Assembly (NCBI RefSeq): GCF_016862915.1
Contig: NZ_BONW01000010.1
Coordinates: forward strand, 1 to 64,000
Source: Plantactinospora endophytica
GTDB taxonomy: Bacteria > Actinomycetota > Actinomycetes > Mycobacteriales > Micromonosporaceae
Length of the DNA: 64,000 nt
Reading direction: 5' to 3'
The translations under genes were made by a program, and so were the position numbers. Shown piece after piece: positions 1-7,930 of this stretch (position 1 is its first letter; every line of letters starts with the position of its first letter). The notes beneath the pieces were generated by a model. It saw nothing but the letters and a program-made list of their open reading frames with translations. It was not told the origin of the DNA and did no database searches.

Positions 1-10
1 CCCGCCATCC

Positions 11-70
11 GCGCGGAAGCCGGTCTGATCGCTGCCGTAAGGGCGGAGGCCGCCCTGATCACCCGACCGT
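11..70. repeat. 30-bp tandem repeat across the oxidoreductase 3' end
   Basis: Two degenerate 30-base copies (11-40 and 41-70) share the pattern GCGGA-GCCG-TCTGATC / GCGGAGGCCGCCCTGATC. The second copy contains the stop codon of the quinone oxidoreductase gene (TCA on this strand at 59-61); in the first copy the same triplet reads TCG. It may continue left of the window. Confidence 0.6.
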
Positions 71-1015
71 CAGCAGCGTCTTGCCCAGCGTGTGTCGGGA
101 CTCGATGGCGGCGTGCGCGTCGGCGGCCCGGTCCAGCGGAAACCGTTGCCCGATCACCGGGCGGAGCCGGCCGGCCGCCGCCTCGGCCAGCGCGCGCCGG
201 CTCAGTTCCCGCAGCTCCGCCGGCGAACCGGTCGGCCCCCGGCCGATGGTCACCCCCCGTTCCTTCGCGACCTCGTCCGGGACATTCGTCCACTCGCCGC
301 TGGCCAGGCCGAAGCTGAACATCCGGCCGCCGACGCCGAGCAGTTCGAAGGCCGACCGGCCCACCGCGCCACCGACCCCGTCGAAGACGACGTCGACTCC
401 ACCGACGGCGGCCCGGACCCGCTCCGGCCAACCGGGTTCCGAGTAGTCGACCAGCACGTCGGCGCCGAGTTCACGGGCCAGTTCGAGCTTTCGGCCGCTG
501 CCGGCCGTGGCGACGACGGTGGCACCCGCCGCCCGGGCCAACTGGACCAGCAGGCTGCCCACCCCACCGGCCGCCGCCTCGACCAGCACCCGCTCACCAG
601 GACGGGGTTCGGCGGCACCCGCCAGCAGCAGCGCCGTACGCCCGTCCGCCAGCAACGCGACCGCGTCGTCCAGCGGCAGCCCGTCCGGTACCGGAAGCAG
701 CCACGTCGCATCCACGGCCACCCGTTCGGCGTAGCCGCCCGTGCCGCCGAGGCCGGTGACGACCCGCCGGCCGCGCAACGCCGGGTCGACTCCCGGACCC
801 AGTTCGGCGACTACGCCGCCGACGCCGTTGCCCGGGATCGTCGGCAGCCGCATCGGAAACGGTCCGGTACCGGCCCGGAGCTGGGTCTCCACGAACGTGA
901 TGTTGGCGAACTCGACGGCCACGACCACCTGTCCCGGCCCGGCGACCGGGTCCGGCGTCTCCGCCACGACCAGCCGTTCCGGCCCACCGAACTCCCGCAA
1001 CCACACCGCCCGCAT
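59..1015 (-). CDS. Zinc-independent quinone oxidoreductase (MDR family)
   Basis: Predicted cytosolic NADPH-dependent quinone or enone reductase of the medium-chain dehydrogenase superfamily, 318 residues. A GroES-like N-terminal half (to about residue 115) is followed by a Rossmann fold with the AAAGGVGS nucleotide-binding motif at residues 147-154. The zinc-binding cysteines of alcohol dehydrogenases are absent, which fits the QOR branch. I chose the ATG at 1015 because GGAGGG lies six bases upstream; a GTG-type extension to 1039 is possible but has no ribosome site. The gene reads away from a 20-base palindrome (1058-1077) that may control it. Its 3' end, including the stop, lies in the second copy of a 30-base tandem repeat (11-70). 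Substrate is unknown. Confidence 0.85.
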   Translation of the reverse strand: MRAVWLREFGGPERLVVAETPDPVAGPGQVVVAVEFANITFVETQLRAGTGPFPMRLPTIPGNGVGGVVAELGPGVDPALRGRRVVTGLGGTGGYAERVAVDATWLLPVPDGLPLDDAVALLADGRTALLLAGAAEPRPGERVLVEAAAGGVGSLLVQLARAAGATVVATAGSGRKLELARELGADVLVDYSEPGWPERVRAAVGGVDVVFDGVGGAVGRSAFELLGVGGRMFSFGLASGEWTNVPDEVAKERGVTIGRGPTGSPAELRELSRRALAEAAAGRLRPVIGQRFPLDRAADAHAAIESRHTLGKTLLTVG

Positions 1016-1049
1016 CCGCGTCCCTCCGCCCGTCGGCAATCCGGGGCCA

Positions 1050-1080
1050 AGTCAACAACCTCGACCGCGGTCGAGGTCAA
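1050..1080 (-). promoter_or_regulatory. MerR/SoxR-like palindromic operator and promoter
   Basis: ACCTCGACCGCGGTCGAGGT (1058-1077) is a perfect 20-base palindrome. On the minus strand, reading toward the quinone oxidoreductase, TTGACC (1080-1075) could be the -35 box and TTGACT (1055-1050) a weak -10 box, with a 19-base spacer containing the palindrome. A 19-base spacer and a CCTC...GAGG dyad are typical of MerR-family sites, including SoxR boxes upstream of quinone reductases in actinomycetes. No MerR/SoxR gene lies beside it, so the regulator is inferred. Confidence 0.5.
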
Positions 1081-1084
1081 GCCC

Positions 1085-1280
1085 GCGCACCGGCGCGCCA
1101 CCGGCCGATGCGGGCGCCGGTGGTGCACCGTCCGCGCACCGGCGTGCGCGATCGGCCGATGCGGGCGCAGTGATGTGCCGCCAGGGCACCAGCGCGCCAC
1201 TGGTCGAGGCGGGCGCCGGTGGTGCACCGTCCGCGCAACTGCAAGCCACTCGCCGAGGCGGGCGCAGTGATGCCCCGTCC
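1085..1280. repeat. Four-unit tandem array (A-B-A-B order)
   Basis: Four units of 49, 51, 48 and 48 bases (1085-1133, 1134-1184, 1185-1232, 1233-1280). Units 1 and 3 end in GCCGGTGGTGCACCGTCC; units 2 and 4 share the different ending GCAGTGATG. The order suggests that a pair of about 100 bases was duplicated after an earlier duplication. It fills the gap between the divergent oxidoreductase and pirin genes. Confidence 0.75.
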
Positions 1281-1299
1281 GCGCGCCTGATCCCCGGCG

Positions 1300-1305
1300 T
1301 AGGCT
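1300..1305 (+). promoter_or_regulatory. -10 box of leaderless pirin transcript
   Basis: TAGGCT sits six bases before the GTG start at 1312, the spacing expected when transcription begins at the start codon. No ribosome binding site is present. Confidence 0.5.
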
Positions 1306-1311
1306 CGGCCG

Positions 1312-2295
1312 GTGAGTATCACCGAGCCGATGCCGGGGGAGACGCTGCCGCCGGGCGCCGGGGCGGGCGCCGACGTCGAGCCGACCAACGTGCTGCTGCC
1401 CGGCCACGACGTGCCGTTGGGGCGCTACACGACGGTGCGCCGGCTGCTGCCGCAGCGTCAGCTCCGCACCGTCGGCGCGTGGTGCTTCGTCGACCACTTC
1501 GGCCCGGACGACGTGGCCAACCGGCCCGGCATGGGCATCGGCCCGCACCCGCACACCGGCCTGCAAACGGTCACCTGGCTGGTGCACGGCGAGATCCGGC
1601 ACCTGGACAGCCTCGGCAGCGACCAGCTCATCCGGCCCGGTCAACTCAACGTGATGACCTCCGGCCACGGCATAGCGCACTCGGAGTACTCGCCGCCGGA
1701 GCATCCGCCGACGCTGCACGGGCTGCAACTGTGGGTGGCGCTGCCCGACTCCGCCCGCTCCGGGCCGCCCGGCTTCGCCCACCACGCCGAGCTTCCGGTG
1801 CTCACCGAACCGGACTACTCGGTGACCGTACTCGTCGGGGAACTCGGCGGGGTCCGGTCGCCGGCCGTGGTGCACTCGCCGCTGCTCGGCGCCCAGCTCT
1901 GGCTGCCCGACGGTGGCGCCGCCCGGCTGCCGCTGGCCGCCAACTTCGAACACGGCCTACTGGTGATGTCCGGCGCGGCCGAGGTCGGTGGGGTCACCCT
2001 CACCCCGGGTGCGCTGCTCTACCTCGGAGCCGGTCGTCGCGAACTGGCGGTCGAGGCCACCGGGCCGACCCGGCTGATGCTGCTCGGCGGCGAGCCGTTC
2101 GACGAGTCCCTGGTGATGTGGTGGAACTTCGTCGGCCGGTCGCACGAGGAGATCGCCGAGGCGCGGGCGGCTTGGGCGGCCGGCGATCCCCGGTTCGGCC
2201 GGGTACGGGGCGACGACTCGGAGCCGCTGCCGGCCCCGGCGATGCCGACCACCCGGCTGAAGAGCCGTGACCGGCTCGGCCGTACCGTCGGCTGA
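1312..2295 (+). CDS. Pirin family cupin protein
   Basis: Bicupin of the pirin family, 327 residues. Characterised relatives act as iron-dependent quercetinase-like dioxygenases or redox-sensitive regulators; the role here is not known. The N-terminal cupin carries the iron ligand pattern: H79 and H81 (in GPHPHTGLQT), H123 and E125 (in IAHSEYS). A second cupin-like half follows from about residue 185. The GTG start has no ribosome site but has TAGGCT six bases upstream, so translation from a leaderless transcript is likely. It is a single gene, divergent from the quinone oxidoreductase across the 1085-1280 array. The C-terminal tail of about 30 residues beyond the cupin is variable-looking. 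Confidence 0.9.
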   Translation: MSITEPMPGETLPPGAGAGADVEPTNVLLPGHDVPLGRYTTVRRLLPQRQLRTVGAWCFVDHFGPDDVANRPGMGIGPHPHTGLQTVTWLVHGEIRHLDSLGSDQLIRPGQLNVMTSGHGIAHSEYSPPEHPPTLHGLQLWVALPDSARSGPPGFAHHAELPVLTEPDYSVTVLVGELGGVRSPAVVHSPLLGAQLWLPDGGAARLPLAANFEHGLLVMSGAAEVGGVTLTPGALLYLGAGRRELAVEATGPTRLMLLGGEPFDESLVMWWNFVGRSHEEIAEARAAWAAGDPRFGRVRGDDSEPLPAPAMPTTRLKSRDRLGRTVG

Positions 2296-2375
2296 GTCCG
2301 CCCGCATTGTTCCGGTGCCACGAAAAGCACGGTCCCGGTCAGCTTTGGCCCGAGCCGTCGTGGGTAGTCGCCGGC

Positions 2376-3041
2376 ATGGCGACGACTGCGACGACGAGCG
2401 TCGAGGACCGCAAACGGCTCGTCCGCCGGCTGGTGGGGAGCAGCCGCGGCTTCGCCGAGGAGTACGGCTTCCAGGTCACCAACAATCCGGCGAGCCTGTT
2501 CCAGATGCTCTGCCTGGCGATCCTGTTGCGCCGCACCGACGACGTGCGGCGGGCGGTCGACCCGGCCCTGGCGCTGCGGGACGCGGGCTGGGAGAGCCCG
2601 GCCCGGATGGCCCGGTCCCGGCCGGAGGCGCGGGCGGCGGTGCTGCGCGAGCACGGTCGAGGCGCCGACGCCGACCGGGTGGCCCGCACCCTGGGCGAGA
2701 TGGCCGAGGCGCTGGTCGCGGGTTACCAGGGAGACCTGCGCCGGCTGCGGGCCGCCGCGAAGCACGTACCGGCCCGGGAGCGGGCGTTGCTGGCCGAGTT
2801 GCCGGGGGTGGACGCCGGGGTGGTCGAGTTGTTCCTGCGCGAGGTCCAGGCGTTGTGGGCCGAGACGGCGCCGGTCGCCGACCGGCGGGCGCTGGCCGCC
2901 GCCCGCCGGCTCGGGCTGGGGCGCTCGGCGGCCGACCTGGCGAACCTCGCCGGTGGCGGCGAGTCGGAGAAACTGGCCTGGCTGGTGGGTACGCTGGCCA
3001 GAATCGACCTTGAGGACAGCTACCACGAAATCGCCCGTTGA
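2376..3041 (+). CDS. HhH-GPD endonuclease III-like protein
   Basis: A 221-residue protein that resembles DNA-glycosylase-type helix-hairpin-helix proteins. The N-terminal NNPASLFQMLCLAILLRRTDD matches the NPFELLVAVILSxQTxD opening of endonuclease III. Later ELPGVDAGVVELFLREV and VADRRALAAARRLGL match the hairpin and the helix with the conserved aspartate. I do not see the catalytic lysine of bifunctional enzymes in the usual hairpin place, nor a C-terminal iron-sulphur cluster. The ATG at 2376 is preferred because similarity begins just after it; an upstream ATG at 2307 would add 23 unsupported residues. It could be a monofunctional glycosylase or a non-catalytic relative. Confidence 0.65.
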   Translation: MATTATTSVEDRKRLVRRLVGSSRGFAEEYGFQVTNNPASLFQMLCLAILLRRTDDVRRAVDPALALRDAGWESPARMARSRPEARAAVLREHGRGADADRVARTLGEMAEALVAGYQGDLRRLRAAAKHVPARERALLAELPGVDAGVVELFLREVQALWAETAPVADRRALAAARRLGLGRSAADLANLAGGGESEKLAWLVGTLARIDLEDSYHEIAR

Positions 3042-3158
3042 GGGGCGAAACAGCGTGCTTTCCCCCACAGTTTCCGCAGTTCCCCGCCAAACGGTCCGGT
3101 CCAGATCATAAGCTTGGTCAGCGGTGTTGGCCTGCCCGGTTCGGGCGGCTGCCGCTGT

Positions 3159-3197
3159 CCGGTGAGTTGGTCCGGTTCGGACGTGTGACCTCACCGG
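3159..3197. terminator. Nested hairpin between convergent genes
   Basis: CCGGTGAG (3159-3166) pairs with CTCACCGG (3190-3197), and inside it GTCCG (3170-3174) pairs with CGGAC (3178-3182). It sits between the convergent ends at 3041 and 3283. There is no T tract, so it is a likely but not certain bidirectional terminator. I see nothing else in 3042-3282. Confidence 0.45.
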
Positions 3198-3282
3198 GGC
3201 ACTGGCGGACGTGGCGCCCGGGACGCGTGTGCGAGCGCGGACGGGCGCCCCGTCCGGTGCCTTTCCGGATTCCCGCCGTGGC

Positions 3283-3933
3283 TCACCTGGCCAGCCCGGC
3301 CAGCAGGTTGATGGTCGCGGCGATGATGACCGTCCCGAACAGGTACGACAGCAGGGCGTGTCCGAGCACGGTGACCCGCATCGTCTTCGTGGTCAGGTCG
3401 GTGTCGGAGACCTGGAACGTCATCCCGACGGTGAACGACAGGTACGCGAAGTCGGTGTACTTCGGCGGCTCCTTCTCGTGGAAGTCGACCCCGCCGTCCG
3501 GGCCGGTGTAGTAGAGCCGGGCGTAGCGCGCGGTGAAGACGAAGTGCACGACCGTCCAGGAGAGCAGCACGCTGACGATGCCGAGTCCGATGTGCAGCTC
3601 CCGGTCGATGCCCCGGACCTCCTGGTCGGTGGCGAGCAGGATGCCGATCGCCAGCAGGCTGGCCAGGCCGGCCCCGAGCAGCACCGCGTCGCGTACCGGT
3701 CGGCTCGGGTCCTCCTGGACGGCCAGCTCGGCGGTCTGCCGCGAGTCCCGGAACCACAGCACCCGCCATGCCCACAGCAGATAGGTTCCCGCCGCCGCGT
3801 CCCAGCCGATCAGCGGCCCCAGCAGCGGCGACAGCACGAAGGTGCACGGCACGCCGACGGACAGCCCGACCAACGTGATGACGGTCATCTGCACGGAGGC
3901 CTTGGGCGGGTCGTACCAGGGTCTACGCAGCAT
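3283..3933 (-). CDS. DUF1345 integral membrane protein
   Basis: A 216-residue membrane protein of the DUF1345 family, function unknown. Hydrophobic segments lie at about residues 16-35, 42-60, 84-101, 114-132 and 190-212. The family hallmark stretch (KYTDFAYLSFTVGMTFQVSD, about residues 154-173) is present before the last helix; these phrases resemble two-TM potassium-channel pore regions, and some relatives are viewed as channel-like. It starts with ATG at 3933, 11 bases or so after no clear partner; the next gene on the same strand upstream (DUF2795) ends at 3949, so the two are probably co-transcribed. Confidence 0.85.
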   Translation of the reverse strand: MLRRPWYDPPKASVQMTVITLVGLSVGVPCTFVLSPLLGPLIGWDAAAGTYLLWAWRVLWFRDSRQTAELAVQEDPSRPVRDAVLLGAGLASLLAIGILLATDQEVRGIDRELHIGLGIVSVLLSWTVVHFVFTARYARLYYTGPDGGVDFHEKEPPKYTDFAYLSFTVGMTFQVSDTDLTTKTMRVTVLGHALLSYLFGTVIIAATINLLAGLAR

Positions 3934-3948
3934 CCGAGGTAGGTGGCG

Positions 3949-4221
3949 TCAGATCTGGCGCATGTGCCGGGCGACCCGCTGGTGTGTACGGTCGCGGGTC
4001 TTGGCGGCGAGTTCCGCCGGGCTGGCGTCCGGGGCCAGGTCGGTCTTGGCCGACCGGGCCACCTCCTCGGTGTTCTGGTAGTCCACCGGCGGCATGCCGC
4101 GCAGCGCCTGGAGCACCTCGTGTGGCGCCCCCGCGCGCTCGGCCTCCCGGACGATGTCCTCCTTGGGCGCCGGAAAGTCCATCGATTCCAGGTACCGCAG
4201 TACGTCCGCGTTGGTCACCAT
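3949..4221 (-). CDS. DUF2795 domain protein
   Basis: A small soluble protein of 90 residues with the DUF2795 fold near the N-terminus (NADVLRYLESMDFPAPKEDI, then a second half LRGMPPVDYQNTEEVARS). The family is common in actinobacteria and has no established biochemical role; members are often strongly expressed in stationary phase or under desiccation, which I cannot test here. I chose the ATG at 4221 because the similarity begins there; an upstream in-frame start at 4287 would run into the repeat array. It lies 15 bases upstream of the DUF1345 gene, suggesting one transcript. Confidence 0.8.
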   Translation of the reverse strand: MVTNADVLRYLESMDFPAPKEDIVREAERAGAPHEVLQALRGMPPVDYQNTEEVARSAKTDLAPDASPAELAAKTRDRTHQRVARHMRQI

Positions 4222-4301
4222 GAGATCCCGCTCCTCGCCGTTGTCTGGTTCACCGGCCGGCCGGATACCCGTTGCGCGCACGCTCACGCCTGCGCCGACG
4301 A

Positions 4302-4481
4302 CCAGATCTCGCCCTCGCCCGCGCCACGGGATCTCGCCGTCGCCCGCGGGTCGGGATCTCGCCGTTGCCCGCGCGCCTCCGGATCTCGCCAGGCCGCCCG
4401 ATCGGATCTCGGCATGGCCGTCCGACCAGATTTCGCCACGGCCGCCCGACCAGATTTCGGCAGGGCCGAGCGGCCGGGAGG
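4302..4481. repeat. Seven-unit degenerate array (about 24-26 bp)
   Basis: Seven imperfect units, each opening with CCAGATCTCG, CGGGATCTCGCC or CCAGATTTCG and ending in a GCCCGCG/GCCCGA block. The array fills the gap between the DUF2795 start and the CoA-transferase stop (4483) and ends two bases before that stop. Confidence 0.75.
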
Positions 4482-4482
4482 G

Positions 4483-5655
4483 TCAGGCGACGGCGCCGTC
4501 GGCGCGGAGTCGGCTGATCCGGTCGGCGTCGAGGCCGAGTTCGGTCAGCAGTTCGTCGGTGTGCTCGCCGGGCTGCGGTGGCGGCCGGCGGATCGACCCC
4601 GGCGTACGGCTGAACCGGGGAGCGGGAGCCGGCTGCTCGGCTCCGGCGTGCGTGACGAAGACGTCCCGGGCGGCGAGGTGCGGATGCCGGGGTGCCTCCT
4701 GCCAGTCGAGCACCGGGACAGCGCAGGCGTCGGTGTGCTCCAGCAGCCCGGCCCACTCGTCGCGGGTGCGGGTGCGGAACAGTCGGGCCCAGGCCCGGTG
4801 CAGCGCCGGCCAGTTCGCCGGGTCGGTCTGGTCGAGGGCCTCGTCCGGCGGCAGCGGAAAGCCGGTCAGCCGGACCAGTTCGGCGTAGAAGTGCGGCTCC
4901 ACCGCGCCCACCGCCAGGTACTTCCCGTCGGCGCACTCGTAGGTGTCGTAGAACGGGGCGCCACCGTCGAAGATGTTCACCCCACGGTCGTCGCCCCACT
5001 GGCCCGCCCGACGCATCGAATGGATCATCGTGGCGAGCAGCGACACACCGTCCACCATGGCCGCGTCGACCACCTGGCCCGTCCCGCCGCCCCGGATGTC
5101 GAAGAGCGCGCAGACCACGCCGAGGGCCAGCACCATCCCGCCGCCGCCGAAGTCGGCGACCAGGTTCATCGGGGGTACCGGTCGCTCGCCGGGCCGGCCG
5201 ATCGCGTGCAGTACGCCGGTCAGCGCCAGGTAGTCGATGTCGTGCCCGGCGTACCGGGCGTTCGGGCCGTCCTGCCCCCAGCCGGTCATCCGGCCGTAGA
5301 CCAGACGGGGGTTCACCGCGAGGCAGTCGTCCGGACCCAGCCCGAGCCGCTCGGTGACGCCCGGCCGGAACCCCTCGATCAGTACGTCGGCGTTGCGGAC
5401 CAGGTCGAGTACCACCTGCACACCCGCCGGGGTCTTGAGGTCGACGGCGAGCGACCGCCGGCCCCGGTTCAGCAGGTCGGGATGAGGGGTGCCGAACCGG
5501 TCCGGCCGGACCTCGCCGATCCGGTCCACCCGGACCACGTCGGCGCCGAGGTCGGCGAGGACCATCGCGGCGAAGGGCCCGGGGCCGATGCCGGCCAGCT
5601 CGACGATCCGGACGCCGGTGAGTGGGCCGGCCCCGGCCGGTCGGGGTGCGATCAT
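4483..5655 (-). CDS. CaiB/BaiF family CoA-transferase (AMACR-like)
   Basis: A class III CoA-transferase or alpha-methylacyl-CoA racemase of 390 residues. The N-terminus has the family signature LTGVRIVELAGIGPGPFAAMVLADLGADVVRV. The segment after residue 130 (GRMTGWGQDGPNARYAGHDIDYLALTG) contains the His and Asp that serve as the acid-base pair in alpha-methylacyl-CoA racemases. The GPGPFAA form of the first motif and the length of about 390 favour racemase over CoA-transferase. The start is the ATG at 5655; an in-frame ATG at 5703 is less likely. Tandem arrays flank the gene on both sides. It may help break down branched fatty acids or sterol side chains. Confidence 0.85.
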   Translation of the reverse strand: MIAPRPAGAGPLTGVRIVELAGIGPGPFAAMVLADLGADVVRVDRIGEVRPDRFGTPHPDLLNRGRRSLAVDLKTPAGVQVVLDLVRNADVLIEGFRPGVTERLGLGPDDCLAVNPRLVYGRMTGWGQDGPNARYAGHDIDYLALTGVLHAIGRPGERPVPPMNLVADFGGGGMVLALGVVCALFDIRGGGTGQVVDAAMVDGVSLLATMIHSMRRAGQWGDDRGVNIFDGGAPFYDTYECADGKYLAVGAVEPHFYAELVRLTGFPLPPDEALDQTDPANWPALHRAWARLFRTRTRDEWAGLLEHTDACAVPVLDWQEAPRHPHLAARDVFVTHAGAEQPAPAPRFSRTPGSIRRPPPQPGEHTDELLTELGLDADRISRLRADGAVA

Positions 5656-5750
5656 GCGTGCACGATAGGACACCGGACCCCGCGCGCGTTCAGACCGTGC
5701 CACCGACCGGCCGGCGCCGACTCCGTGCCGGAGGGCCGGTCACCTCCTCG

Positions 5751-5949
5751 ACGACCTGGCCGCTGTGCGACGACCTGGCCGTTGTGAGGGGACCTGCCGC
5801 TGTGCGCGGACCTGGCCGCCCTGCGACGACCTGGCTGGGCTGCCCTGCGATGACCTGGCCTGACTGCCCTGCGACGACCTGGCCTGACCGCCCTGCGATA
5901 CCTGGCTGGGCCGCCCTGCGACGACCTGGCCGCCGTGCGACCTGCTCGC
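5751..5949. repeat. Ten-unit degenerate array (about 18-24 bp)
   Basis: About ten units, each with the core GACCTGGCC or ACCTGGCTGG followed by a CTGTGCG/CCCTGCG tail. Unit length drifts from 18 to 24 bases. It fills most of the 366-base gap between the CoA-transferase and glycosyltransferase genes. The array sequence is unrelated to the array on the other side of the CoA-transferase. Confidence 0.75.
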
Positions 5950-6021
5950 GGAGTCGCGCAGGTCCGCGCGTTGCCCGCGCGGCTGCCGTTGATCGCGCGC
6001 GACAAGGCTTATCGTCACGGA

Positions 6022-7896
6022 GTGGAGTGGCTCGGCTACTGGCGGCTGGTTGGTGTGCCGCGACCCGGTCGGGCCGAACGGCTCGGCCGGCTCGTCGGCG
6101 TGCGCGTACTGCGGATCCCGGGCATTCGCCGGGTGCTGGTCGTGGCCGGCTCGGCCGACCGGCTGCGGGACCTGTTGGTCCTGCCCGCGTCCCTGGTCAC
6201 GGCCGGTGCGGCGGTGATCGTGGTGGCGTACTGGCGGGCGCCCCGGCGCGGCTGGTCGGGCGGCATCGGGCCGCTGGAGCACCTGTGCCGGCACCGGGTG
6301 GCGCTGCCCGGCCGGGGGCGCGGGATCGCCACTGTCAGCGTCCGACTGTCCCGGCCGACGCAGCTCCGCGAGGTGCTCCGGGCGGCGCTGGACGCGCTGG
6401 CGCCGGGCCGGTCGCTGCCCGCACCGGCCGGGCCGAGCCTGACCAGCCAGGGGACGCTGCCGGCGTACCTGCCGTCGGGCGGGGCGGTGCTGCTCGGCGA
6501 GCTGGTCGACAGTACCGAGATCCGGGCCCACGACGTACTGCTGCGAGAACCGGGGAGTACCGGCACCGTGCCGGCCACGCCGCCGTACGCGGTCGGCTGG
6601 CACACCACCCGGCACGGGCTCCAGACGCCGGACGCCGCACCGGCAGTACTGGTCGACGCCCGCCGGATCAACCCGCGCGGCCGGAGCCCCGACTGCTACC
6701 TGCCGAACGCACCCCGGGTACGCCTCGACTTCACCCCGGCCGCCCGCCGGTTCCGACCCGGTTCCGGCCCGTACCCGCTGGACGGGCCGGGGGTGACCGC
6801 GCCGGTGCTCGGCACGTTGCGCCGGACGGGCGTGGTCGTCTGCCCACGGGTTCCCGACGACGAGCCGGTGGCGGTGGCGGCGCTGCTGGTCCAGATCGCG
6901 ATGACCGGCGCGGTGCTGTCCACCCCGACCCTGCCGGAGCGGGTCGCCGAGCTGATCGCACCGGAGTTGCGTGCCCTGCTGACCGGCCCGCTGCCCGAGA
7001 CTGGAGCGCTGGCGGTGGAGGCGCGCAGCATCCGTCAGCGGCGCGCGGCACTGCGTGGACACGCCACCGCGTTCGCCCTGCCCCGGCTTGCCTCGGCGGT
7101 GTTCCCGCAGGTCGGCCCGGCACCGTCGGTGAGCGCGATCCTGACCACCCGGCGCCCCGAACGGCTGCCGGCGGCGGTCCGGATGCTCGTCGCGCAGACG
7201 TACCCGGAGCTGGAGATCGTGCTCTGCCTGCACGGTGTCGAACTGCCGGAGCCGGTCCGGGCCACCCTGGCCGGGTCCGGCCGGCCGTACGAGATCGTCC
7301 AGGTGCCCGGCAGCGTCAGCTTCGGTGCCGCGCTGGGCGCCGCGACGCACCGGGCCCGGGGCAGCCTGGTCAGCAAGTTCGACGACGACGACAGCTACGC
7401 CGCCGAACACGTCTGGGACCTGGTACTGGCCCGGCACTACTCCGGGGCGACCCTGGTCGGCAAGGGATCCGAGTTCGTGCACCTGGAACATCGGGGTGTC
7501 ACGCTGCGCCGGCCGTCCGGCGCCGCCGAGGCCGACTGTGAGGTGGTGGCCGGCGGCACGATCCTGATCGCCCGGGGAGACCTCGAAGCGGTCGGCGGCT
7601 GGCGGCCGGTACCCCGGTCCGTCGACTTCGGACTGCTCGACCGGGTACGCCGGGACGGCGGCGGCATCTACCGGACACATCCGCTCGGCTACGTCTACCA
7701 CCGCCGGGACACCGGGCACACCTGGGACCCGGGAGAGAACTACTTCCTGGACAGCGCCGTCGCCTGCTGGCCCGGCCTGCCGGGCGAGGTGCTCGGCGAG
7801 GTGCCGGGCGAGGTGCCGGGTGAGGCGGCGGATGCACCGTCCGTCCGGCCGGCGCCCGACCAGCGGACCGGACCGGCCGGGAAATCGCGGTTGTAA
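6022..7896 (+). CDS. Family 2-like glycosyltransferase with unknown N-terminal half
   Basis: A protein of about 624 residues. The C-terminal 250 residues are a GT-A glycosyltransferase of family 2 type: PSVSAILTTRRPERLPAAVRM opens the nucleotide-sugar fold, and KFDDDDSY (about residues 452-459) supplies the metal-binding acidic motif. The N-terminal 350 residues contain a short hydrophobic stretch (about 60-75) and no domain I recognise. The C-terminal tail has four 12-base repeats coding GEV(L/P). GTG at 6022 is one possible start; ATG at 5935 would read into the repeat array. The substrate is unknown; cell-wall or capsule glycan is plausible. Confidence 0.75.
   Translation: MEWLGYWRLVGVPRPGRAERLGRLVGVRVLRIPGIRRVLVVAGSADRLRDLLVLPASLVTAGAAVIVVAYWRAPRRGWSGGIGPLEHLCRHRVALPGRGRGIATVSVRLSRPTQLREVLRAALDALAPGRSLPAPAGPSLTSQGTLPAYLPSGGAVLLGELVDSTEIRAHDVLLREPGSTGTVPATPPYAVGWHTTRHGLQTPDAAPAVLVDARRINPRGRSPDCYLPNAPRVRLDFTPAARRFRPGSGPYPLDGPGVTAPVLGTLRRTGVVVCPRVPDDEPVAVAALLVQIAMTGAVLSTPTLPERVAELIAPELRALLTGPLPETGALAVEARSIRQRRAALRGHATAFALPRLASAVFPQVGPAPSVSAILTTRRPERLPAAVRMLVAQTYPELEIVLCLHGVELPEPVRATLAGSGRPYEIVQVPGSVSFGAALGAATHRARGSLVSKFDDDDSYAAEHVWDLVLARHYSGATLVGKGSEFVHLEHRGVTLRRPSGAAEADCEVVAGGTILIARGDLEAVGGWRPVPRSVDFGLLDRVRRDGGGIYRTHPLGYVYHRRDTGHTWDPGENYFLDSAVACWPGLPGEVLGEVPGEVPGEAADAPSVRPAPDQRTGPAGKSRL
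7783..7830 (+). repeat. 12-bp coding repeat in the glycosyltransferase tail
   Basis: Four units of 12 bases (GGCGAGGTGCTC, GGCGAGGTGCCG twice, GGTGAGGCGGCG) encode a GEVL-GEVP-GEVP-GEAA tail. The unit length keeps the reading frame. Confidence 0.8.
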
Positions 7897-7930
7897 CCTG
7901 CGGTGCGGCGGGAGGTGGTAGGACTAGCGG

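Noticed and set aside
1052-1249. Open frames read through the A-B-A-B array
   Set aside because: Repeat-coded translations on both strands with no start signals; explained by the array.
3038-3511. Open frame across the convergent gap after the HhH-GPD-like gene
   Set aside because: Lies mostly antisense to DUF1345 and shows no domain.
4302-5949. Arrays considered as CRISPR
   Set aside because: Units are adjacent and degenerate, without unique spacers, and there are no cas genes.
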